Positions 11,415-19,573 of a stretch of DNA of 64,000 nt are shown in pieces (position 1 is the stretch's first letter; each line of letters starts with the position of its first letter). Origin of the DNA: Hirsutella rhossiliensis (Eukaryota; Ascomycota; Sordariomycetes; Hypocreales; Ophiocordycipitaceae). The DNA is taken from the NCBI RefSeq assembly GCF_020360975.1, contig NW_025408667.1, positions 10,726,001 through 10,790,000 on the forward strand, given 5' to 3'. A model generated the notes under the pieces. The model was not told the DNA's origin. It ran no database searches and was given only the letters and a program-made list of their open reading frames with translations. The position numbers and the translations under genes were made by a program.

Positions 11415-11718
11415 AAAGACCCCCATGTCCCTATGATAGTTCTTTCATACTAGAAGCAAAGTCATCTTCTACAGACTTCTCTTCGTACGCTTCAAGCATA
11501 TGTAAAAATCGTAATAAAGAATGCTAGACGGTTGGATACAGCATAGAACATGGTCAAGATGGTTTCACTAGAAGCAGCATTTGAAATAGATTAAAAGCTC
11601 AGACCTCTGTATTCACACAAGGACTAGGGAAAACCCTTCTGGGATCAAAAACCTAGCCGAGGTCAGTTTCCCACCCCAGTAGTACAGACAAGATCCAACT
11701 TTATTCCTCCATTCATCA
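11415..11718. other. Shared 3' region of convergent genes
   Basis: About 300 bp between the stop of P4H copy 1 and the proposed stop of the micro-exon gene. On the minus strand one frame downstream of that stop reads KVGSCLYYWGGKL, faintly like the P4H C-terminus (KVGLNIWSW), so this may be a decayed P4H 3' end. No other feature was seen. Confidence 0.4.
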
Positions 11719-13097
11719 TTATAGACTACGTATCTAATAGTCTGGCTCATACTCCTACTTCATATTAACTTTGACTCTGCCATGAATCTGGCGCTCCAGC
11801 AATAGCTTACTTTCTATTCAACATGTTACCAAGCATGCTAGTAGCAGGGCTTAAGTGCATGGATAACATCACTTACGGGCTGATTAGATTAATATTAGTA
11901 CCTGCTTTGGATGCCTGTAGTGAAATATGAACGAACTTACAGACTAAGATTCGGCCGGATACTTAGCATCTGTGTACGACCATTATCCAGCCTAGTACAA
12001 AATTACTTACAGGCTGAAACAAATTGTTAATATTCTTATGGGCAATTATAGAATAGCGCTCAACGAATTACTCACAGGCTGGAGTGTAACAGGAACATTA
12101 GCAACTATACAAAGTAGCATATGACTCGTCCGATCTACTTACGGGCTGAAGCCAAATTAGTCTTCGTCCAGATGCATAGTTGCAAACTCCCAAAACTATG
12201 AGCACTACTTACGGCCTAATGCAGAGTAACACGAGTACGTGAGTTCAGATTGTGTATCAGGTAACAATATACTGCTGGTCAAAACTCACACTCTTTAAAA
12301 TCCCTATCAGCACCTATATTAAGTCTTGGGAACGGAATAAGTGCACACTCACAGGCTGATAAGAGTAAACGCGTGAGTGTCTGAAGATAAGCACTCTGTT
12401 TTCTCTTGGGAGAGACTTACTCCCTAACATATTGTTAGTGCCACGGTAGTAAGGTGTTGAGCGGGCGGTGGTTACCACCTACTTGCTATAGAGGTAAAGG
12501 GCTAGCATCGTTTGTGTAGAGACTGTCAGTTAGCTGCCAAAGGTTACTTACAGGCTGGATTCTTGTTAGCATCACCCCGAGTTCAAAAATACTGCGTCAC
12601 TTACACTCTAGAGGCGCATTAGCACTGGTCTAAAGCGGTCTGTGAGCGGCGGACTGTTAGATTCACGTGGTCTTCACTGTTGTAGTTGACTCTAGACTGG
12701 CCGAATCTGCCATTGCTGTTTGGCAACATTAGCTTCTCCCGTACACAAATAGCGTCGAGTTTGTAGAGATCATACCCCAAGTTCAGTAGATGTCGAATTT
12801 CTGCATCGTTAAGGAAGTTATTAAGATATATAACGAGAGGGTCGATCGATAAAATCTCCACGCTGTAGCTGCTCTCACAGCGATACGAAGCTAGGTCGAG
12901 AATGGAGTTGGGAGAGCGGGAAAACATCGAAGCCCATTTGACGCTATTCTCCGACATAAACTGCCAGCATCTCAAGGCACTCAAGAGCAGCATGCTCATT
13001 GGTACCAGTAGTAATGCAGGATTAGCTCTTAACGCCTAAAGACGATAAGGATTAGAACATATGTATAAGGAAGAATTACGATTAATGTCCTTACCAT
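11719..13097 (-). CDS. P4H-derived membrane protein ending in a chain of single-codon exons
   Basis: Hand-built model. Exon 1 is only ATG (13097-13095, followed by GTAAGG). Exon 2 (13035-12776) has a hydrophobic anchor and the P4H N-terminal module (YSVEILSIDPLVIYLNNFL, NDAEIRHLLNL), closely matching P4H copy 2. Exon 3 is 12715-12667. Thirteen 3-nt exons follow, starting (minus-strand first base) at 12607, 12554, 12485, 12423, 12355, 12292, 12215, 12145, 12078, 12013, 11943, 11879 and 11813, then a last exon 11733-11719 ending in TAA. Total 366 nt, 121 residues. The tail reads S-P-Q-G-P-S-A-P-P-P-S-P-K-I-R-S-L. All iron and 2OG ligands are absent, so it cannot be a dioxygenase; a substrate, decoy or pseudogene are all possible. 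An internal ATG at 12999 is an alternative start. Exons 2 and 3 are the surest part. Confidence 0.5.
11734..12666 (-). other. Array of 14 tandem minimal introns separated by 3-nt exons
   Basis: Introns (minus strand): 12666-12608, 12604-12555, 12551-12486, 12482-12424, 12420-12356, 12352-12293, 12289-12216, 12212-12146, 12142-12079, 12075-12014, 12010-11944, 11940-11880, 11876-11814 and 11810-11734. Lengths are 59, 50, 66, 59, 65, 60, 74, 67, 64, 62, 67, 61, 63 and 77 nt. Donors are almost all GTAAGT or GTGAGT (also GTAGGT, GTAAGC, GTGAAT). All end in AG, usually CAG or TAG, and most show a branch-like CTAAC, CTAAT or CTGAT 10-25 nt upstream. The AG-NNN-GT spacing is always three bases. Intron bodies show no evident similarity to each other, so this is not a simple recent tandem repeat. 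Confidence 0.75.
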
Positions 13098-14592
13098 GGA
13101 TAATCAATTTGAGCTGCCGTGTTCGAAATCGGGTCCGGTAACTGAAGGCAATGAACCTGGGAAAAATGCAAGAGCTGGAAAGCATCAGAGGGGGGCCGCA
13201 ATACCGGTTGAGGCTCCAATGCGAACCGGGCTGTAAATGGGCTTCTTCACACTCGATTCGAGGGTGTATGCAGTTCAAAATCTACGGGCCTCGATCAGGA
13301 ACCCCTGTCACGACCTTGCTGTGTTTGGAATCGCGAAGTACCGACAATTATTACTCCGTATAGTAGGTGAAATTGTCTCAGCGCATCACTAAAAGCCCTA
13401 CCCCCTATGGGAGTGTTGATATCAGTCTCAGCATTTTGCCACATTTAATCCGCATAACACGTCTCAGCCTAATCTCACCTGGCATGTCTAGAAGCATGGT
13501 GCTTGGCAGGGTAAACCGAACGTTGCCGTACATCTTACATTTTCTAAAAATAAGTAATAGCCGGTCAGTATGCGTAATATCGCATGTAAGCATGCGTGTA
13601 AAGCATGCCAATAAGCAATACATCCGTAGAACAGTAGCTCTTACCCCGCGTATAATCCTCCAGTAAGCTAAATTGTCCTGGCTTTCTAGCTCCCTAACAA
13701 GGCAAGTTTAGGAAGTCAGCTACTAAAATAAGATAAATGTGTCACATTGCATTCTCGTATATGCACAGAGTAATAGCTAGTAAATATACGTAATATCACC
13801 TGTTGCACCATGCAGGCATGCCAAAGTGAAGTGAACACTCCAACAAGTGCTGCTGCAAGTGGTAGTTATGACAGGTTGATGGGTGTGTGGCTAACTAGTA
13901 GAACAATAATGACTGTTACATTGCATTCTAATACATGCGTGGGGTAGTATATAGCCGGTTAATGTACGTAATATTGTATTTATGGGTGTTGAACACGCCA
14001 ATAAGCAACAGAATATCATCTTTTACCCCGCGTAGGGTCCTCCTGCAGTTGGCTAAACTGTCATGATTTTCTAGCTTCCTAACAGGGCAAACTTGCAAAG
14101 CTAACTAGTAGAACAAGATGACTGTGTTGCATTGCATTCTCGTATATGCGCGGGGTGCGACTACGTCTTTGCATGCGGTACGAAGTACGGACGGACGGAG
14201 TATTATTATAGCAATTGCCATTATTATTAATCTTGCGCCGGTGGTGCGGCTTGGCATTTAGAACTTCAACACCGGAGTTGTACGAATACAGATGGGAAAA
14301 GCCGGAATGCTTAGGGGAAAACCCCCTTCCTCTTTCGGCCTTCGCAGCAAGTTATACAGAGTACTCCATAGTTCGTTCGTGCATTTAATGTTGTTTTGCT
14401 TTTTCGTAATCTAATTAAAGCTTCCAGACGGAGTAGAGATATACCTGATCCTCGTTACTACTGTAACCCGTACGGATAGAATGGACTGCCTGATAAAGCT
14501 GCACAACTACAAGTGAAAGCGAAACAACGATATGATTCTGTAATTTACTAGCTTGGGTATTAAGTAAAACACCCTTTTGCCGTTACAAAAGA
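13098..14592. repeat. Intergenic region with diverged 200-400 bp repeats
   Basis: No gene is recognised. Diverged repeats are visible: a TAGCCGG..ATGCGTAATAT-type motif occurs near 13558 and 13953 (a related one near 13786), each with TTGCATTCT..TATATGC and TTACCCCGCGTA blocks at similar relative positions (near 13640 and 14025; 13745, 13920 and 14130). The spacing of the best-matching units is about 395 bp. Their nature is unknown. The 5' end of the micro-exon gene lies at the left edge. Confidence 0.5.
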
Positions 14593-15312
14593 TCAGCATG
14601 GCGGGTAAATAATTTCCAAAAACACTTCAATCTCATCCGGGTCACGATGCGGCCCGAAGACTACCTCCTCCATAGCTTTCATGCAGTGGTGTGTGTGAGG
14701 CCCCGAGACCGTCTCTGCATCCACCGGCGTACCTTTGACCAAGGCACGCACAACTTTCTTCCACATGTAAAGGCAGTGCATGTGATGCCAGCTTCTCGAC
14801 GTCCAGATAGACTTTGGCTTGGAGAAAGATCCTAAAATCTCTGGTTCGTATGAGCTGTGCTTGATGCTTCCGTGCATCTCTGTGTAGAATTCCCAGTCTC
14901 CTAAACTCATGAATTCATCAACGAGTTCGTCGTCAATGCATCTTGGAGGAAGCCATGCGGTTGCGAGCATGTCGAAACGACACCCCCGGGCCTGAGCTTC
15001 CTCTGGAGACTTCCCGCAAGGAATTGCCTCAAAGTGCTGCGACCAGGTGAGCTGACCTGAAGGATACGACTTATTGTCAGGTGTAACACTCTCGTATTTG
15101 AGGTTTGTTGGCGGGGGAACAAATGCTCCCCAGCATATAAGAAGGACGAGGGCGACGGCAATATTTGCGGCTAAGAGGATTTCCAGGGAGTGACGACGAA
15201 GTGGTGATTTAGGTGCCGGTGAGCTTATTTCCTCCTGATGAGGACAGTCTCCTGCGTTTTGACGGAACTCGGAGTCGGCCGTTGGAACCTTATCGTATGT
15301 CGTGTCGGACAT
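14593..15312 (-). CDS. UstYa-like membrane protein (HxxHC motifs)
   Basis: A single exon encodes 239 residues. A basic, Pro-rich N-terminus is followed by one transmembrane helix at about residues 44-66 (LEILLAANIAVALVLLICWG), then a lumenal domain. It has IPCGKSPEEAQARGCRFD, LPPRC, and two HxxHC motifs (HHMHC and HTHHC) characteristic of UstYa/DUF3328-type proteins, whose relatives catalyse oxidative steps on ribosomal peptides in ustiloxin-type pathways. The CGxSPEEA..GC block belongs to a divergent, uncharacterised branch, so the reaction is unknown. It is divergent from the second UstYa-like gene (15693-16690), with about 380 bp between starts that could be a shared promoter. Confidence 0.8.
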   Translation of the reverse strand: MSDTTYDKVPTADSEFRQNAGDCPHQEEISSPAPKSPLRRHSLEILLAANIAVALVLLICWGAFVPPPTNLKYESVTPDNKSYPSGQLTWSQHFEAIPCGKSPEEAQARGCRFDMLATAWLPPRCIDDELVDEFMSLGDWEFYTEMHGSIKHSSYEPEILGSFSKPKSIWTSRSWHHMHCLYMWKKVVRALVKGTPVDAETVSGPHTHHCMKAMEEVVFGPHRDPDEIEVFLEIIYPPC

Positions 15313-15692
15313 CTTGTGAAGTGAAGGCCACTCTTATAATATAAATGGAAGATACCCTTAATGTGAACTTGTTCAAGTTCAATTCGGGGCAATAAATTGG
15401 AGAAGGACAGGTTTTGCGGGGTCACTAATACATTCGTTAGCTTCAAGCCTTAAAGCAAAACTCTGTCAGTTTATCAAGCAGAATAAAAATGACATTAATC
15501 TGTACAGTAGCCTGCTGACCGCCTTACCTCATCTCACGTGCCGCAAATCCTTGCGTAGGGCTAGTCTGAATGTAGCTGTACAGCAGAGGCCGGCGATGTG
15601 AGTGAACTTAGTCCTGTCATAATCTCAAATATATGTGTGTGAAACAGCATTCTATCCTGAGTTGCCTAGGTTGTTTTTCGCACTTGAAAAAC

Positions 15693-16690
15693 ATGTCTAC
15701 AGCTCGCTTTTCCGAAGAGGAAAGCAGGAACGGAGTGGAGGATGACCAAAAAATAGGCTTTCTGAGCGAAGACGAGGTACCGACACAGCCTAAAGACAAG
15801 TTGCAGCGCCGGCTTCTTTATACGCTCATCGCTTTTTCCGTTTCGGTGAATATTCTTTTTCTGGTACTCTTCTTGCTTCAGCGAAGCCATGGCCCGAGAT
15901 CATCCTATGAGAACGGATTTGCTTCAGACTTAGGCAAGTACAGGAAGCGATTCCCGCTGCAATGGTGACCACATAGCTAAATGAAGACTTCAAGAGGCGA
16001 TCACAAGCGAGATTACCCTGATCAAGAAGCCGTTTTTCGGAGGCGTCGATATTGATGGACAAGGCCACTTTATCATAAACCAGGATGGGAGCAAATATGT
16101 CGGGAAGCCGTCTCAAAAGTTGGACAAAGAGTGGGATAAGCTACTGCGAGGTCTGTTTCTCAGCAACCCTACCTTACCCTAACCCTAGAACATCACGTCT
16201 CATTGTTTCACAGGACTGAATATTGATCTGCCCTATGAGGAGCTTGACTTACCTGCTTCAACTTTCAAGTGGCCAGAGAGCGGCCTCTATCTCAGCGGAC
16301 TAGAAGTTTACCACTCCCTCCACTGCCTGGTGCGTGGGCTCTCTATGTTGTTTGCGTATATGGATTGCAAAACTAATCCCCCTGTTGCAGAATCGTCTCC
16401 GCCAAGCTATAGACATTGATCACTACAGATACATATTCGACAGACCCGACGATCCGTCGTTTCGAGACCACGTCGACCATTGTATCAACCACATTCGGCA
16501 AGCACTCCAATGCCATGCTGACCTCACGCCCATGGAATGGAGGCTGGACGGCTCCAAGATCATATTAAAAACAGACACGCCTCACACTTGCAGGGACTGG
16601 GACACGATCCATGCTTGGGCAAGCTCACGCCAAACGCAATTCGAGAGCATTGAAAGCTGGAAGAATGGAAGCCTAATTCTTGTAGATTAA
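15693..16690 (+). CDS. UstYa-like (DUF3328) oxidase-like membrane protein
   Basis: Four exons, 15693-15933, 15995-16150, 16214-16329 and 16391-16690, give 270 residues. Intron 1 (15934-15994) uses a GC donor (GCAAGT); with it the frame reads DLEAITSEITLIKKPFFGG, the usual UstYa spacing after the anchor. One transmembrane helix lies near residues 50-70. Both HxxHC motifs are present: YHSLHCL at the end of exon 3 and HVDHCI in exon 4. In ustiloxin and related pathways UstYa-family proteins perform oxidative cyclisation or modification of peptide cores in the secretory system. The start at 15693 is preferred to the in-frame ATG at 15633, which has a long unconserved extension. Confidence 0.85.
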
Positions 16691-17265
16691 CATTTTAATC
16701 TGTCTTTATCAATCTCGGAAGTCAACTGGGATAATCTCCAGACTTGGAAGACCTAGATGACATGAACCCACAGGTGCATTAACCTTGGACGAGAAATCCT
16801 GCTTTGGAAGGAGGGCATATCGCATGACCTGCGAGCCAAGGCCAAGGCCGAGGCGTATCCGCTGCGGAATCTTGCCGAGGTTTGGTGCGTTACTTATGCG
16901 GCATGTGCTCGCTGAGGTGTCGCGTCTTCGCACGCCCGTGGGGTGGCGGATTGGTCATGCATCGGATGACTGCAGCGGGTTCCCCATGCTGCCCTAGGAT
17001 CGGCTTTGTATTCACCAAGCCGGATATGTCGCATTGTGTCTGGCAGGCACTGTGTACCTATTGCTGTTATCACCGATCTCGAGCTTCGTAGCGCCGAGCG
17101 TGCGGCAAAAAGGGTCCGTTCCCTATCTAGTCTGGTCGGGCAGTGGAGAAACCTGGCAAAAGAACATTTGTTGTCATCGTGCGCTGCGATCGCTGCGGTC
17201 GCCTTTCGAAGTCAAGCCAACTCTACCGTGTCATCTAGTCAGCTTCCCGTTACCCAGAACTCGCT
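16691..17265. other. Intergenic region upstream of P4H copy 2
   Basis: About 575 bp with several short open frames on the plus strand but no recognisable domain. It presumably contains the 3' end of the UstYa-like gene and the promoter of P4H copy 2. I see no supported feature. Confidence 0.5.
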
Positions 17266-18241
17266 ATGATCAATCGTCTCGTATGTGCTCAATTCAGGCG
17301 CTATTACTCTTCTTCTTTACTCGCTTGCTAATTTATATTTCCGGTTCGCAGGACTCACGCCTTATGTGGGCCGCTATAGCAGTGCCCCTGATTGCTATGC
17401 TACCGAATTTGCTGAGCTTTGGGAAGGACTTCTTAAGCACCACTGGACTAGGTGACTCATGGAGTCTAAGCTGTCTTAACTTCATGTCTCGCAACATACC
17501 CTTTCAATGCCAGACCCACACTTATACTATTGAGATTTTGTCCATCGACCCATTCATTATGTACATCAACAATTTCCTTTCGGATGCAGAGATTAAATAT
17601 CTCTTGAAATTCAGGTGATTCTTACAGCAATCGAAAGATAAAAAACCACTGACAATCTCTCAAGCCACGATCGCTTTCGAATTTTCGAAAGCGAAGAAAG
17701 GGGCAAGCCTGTGTCCGAAAACGAGTCAACCTTGTCGGCCCCCAGGTTGCCATGGCGAAACCAAGTCAATATATGTCTCGCTCAAAGAATGAAATCACTG
17801 CTGGGTAACGTTCAACACGTTGAGACAGAACCTATCCGTGTCGTTAAGTATGAAAGCGGAAACAGAATACAAATTCACTACGACTGGTTCCCAGATACCC
17901 GCAACGAAACTGGGGTTCCTGGTATACCAGCGCGGCCCAACAATCGTTTGGGAAGCATATTTGCCTATATTGAAGATGATTGTGACGGCGGCGAGACATA
18001 CTTTCCCGAGGTAGAGGGCGTTCCCATAGACGCCGACGGTGAGAAGTTTAGCAGATCGAACAGTGGCCGTGGCTTGCTCGTTAAGCCTCGTCGAGGCAAT
18101 GCTATTTTCTGGAACAACCTGCACGCCAACGGATCTGGTGACACTCGGACTGCGCATGCAGGTATGCCAGTTACGAGAGGAACAAAAATCGGCATCAACA
18201 TCTGGAGCTATTATTTCCTAGATCTTCCGATTCTTGGGTAA
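17266..18241 (+). CDS. Prolyl 4-hydroxylase-like 2OG-Fe(II) dioxygenase, copy 2
   Basis: Three exons are proposed: 17266-17280 (MINRL), 17352-17614 and 17665-18241; introns 17281-17351 (phase 0) and 17615-17664 (phase 2). The product is 284 residues. A hydrophobic anchor lies near residues 8-25. Iron ligands HxD (IQIHYDWFPD) and distal His (RTAHAGMPV) plus the 2OG Lys (RGTKIGINIWS) are present, and the DDCDGGETYFP block is typical of the family. The N-terminal module (YTIEILSIDPFIMYINNFL) is very close to the micro-exon gene at 11719-13097, which suggests the latter arose from a gene of this type. Exon 1 is short and its start less certain than the rest. Confidence 0.85.
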
Positions 18242-18959
18242 TGTCAGCTCGACAAACTATAGTTAGTTAGATAGTGTCAAGATCAGGACGCTCATTCACC
18301 ATGCTGCCTAGCAGGCAGCAGGCAGTTCGTGATACCATATTAGTGATGGATTCGAACCTTCTAGGTGACAAGGTCATCTATGCTGCCTGGGTGGCGAAAT
18401 CGTCACTCAGCCCAAAATCACAAGTATAAGAAACCAACATTTCACCATCGCCTCCAGTGAGCACACTGGATGCTGCTTGAAAGAGCAGTAGGACGAAGCA
18501 GCAGACCTTCTCGTGGTGTCCGGTGTCAGTAGCTGCGGTGCGCATTCATTGCGTGGGCGACAATGTGCAGTCAGACTGAGGTTCAGTTCAGTTCAGTTCA
18601 GTTCAGTTCAGTGTATTTTTCGTCCAGCAGCCATTGGCCGCTCAGGTCTCCGCGAGGGAGCACAGGACGTGCTGAGCTAGTGGATTTCTATATGCTACAA
18701 ATCACATATTTCACCCGCTATCCAGCATTTCATCGGCTCGAAGGCGCTCGTGATAAGCCTGTTGCCCGTCCGCGGGACGTTCAGGCGTAGTGGGAAGACG
18801 CTGGCCGTAATTAGATCAGCAAAAGTCGTGGGGACCTTGCAGCCCCCGATGGCCTCGGCGGACACTTGGTCACGAGACCGTAGCGTCGTTCGAGGTCAAC
18901 AGATATGAGAGGGGAGTTTGGAGGGAAATTATGGGGAAAGAGAAAGGAACGATGGTCGT
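18242..18959. other. Intergenic region with a pentanucleotide repeat
   Basis: There is no convincing gene between P4H copy 2 and the LINE remnant. A palindromic CTGCCTAGCAGGCAG occurs at about 18304, similar to the insert in the first LINE. The LINE 3' flank lies at the right. Confidence 0.5.
18581..18610. repeat. (GTTCA)6 simple repeat
   Basis: Six perfect tandem copies of the five-base unit GTTCA. Confidence 0.95.
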
Positions 18960-19500
18960 CTAATGGCGTGGGCAGATTTCTCCAAAGAAGGAGCTTGCTT
19001 TCGCCAGTTTGACAAACTTGTCAAAGTCAATGCCGATCGCGCGGTTAATAGCCATGGGCGGCGACGGCGCGAGCCTCACACGGAGCCACGGCGCAACCTT
19101 CCTGCAGTAGAAGATATGCGTTGGGTCTTTTCGTCGGCCACACGAGCACGTCAGTCGCGCATCTTGGTGATCGAACCTTTCATGATAGTCAGCAAAATCC
19201 CCATGGCGGGTCCTTGCTGCAAGCAAATGATGGAGCAGGGCCCGAGAAAGCGCCAATTCTGGCGGGCAGCCAGTCGTTGCCGTGAGATCCAGATTTTTGT
19301 ACTGCTCGGGTGCAAAGGCTTGCCACCAGGTCTTGAAAGCCTCCTTTGGCCGCTGTCGGGCAATCTTTCGCAAGTGCGCTAGCGTCGGGGCGTTGTCAGC
19401 AGGTTCTGGCAGAGACGCTCCAGCTTTTGCCAGAGCATCAGCTTCCTCGTTGCCTGGGATGTCAGCATGACCGGGGATCCAGTGGACTACGGTGGGCGAT
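18960..19500 (-). pseudogene. LINE 2, RNase H end and C-terminus
   Basis: On the minus strand the frame reads SPTVVHWIPGHADIPGNEEADALAKAG, the last catalytic block of a LINE-type RNase H, followed by a Cys/His-rich tail (CSCGRRKDPTHIFYCRK) typical of Tad-like LINEs, and a stop. It continues the reading of the piece at 26874-27624: HYGRL there joins SPTVVHW here once the transposon at 19501-26873 is removed. Part of a 5'-truncated, inactive copy. Confidence 0.85.
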
Positions 19501-19573
19501 AGGGGGGACTGTTGCAAAACCCCTTGTCCATCTCTTTAAGGTCTAGGCGTTTTTCCCCCTAGTCATTTGAGTA

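Noticed and set aside
12619..12999. Simple 126-aa ORF reading through the micro-exon gene
   Set aside because: Reading through 12775-12716 and 12666-12608 ignores clear introns with branch sites, and the extra residues have no match in the P4H paralogues.
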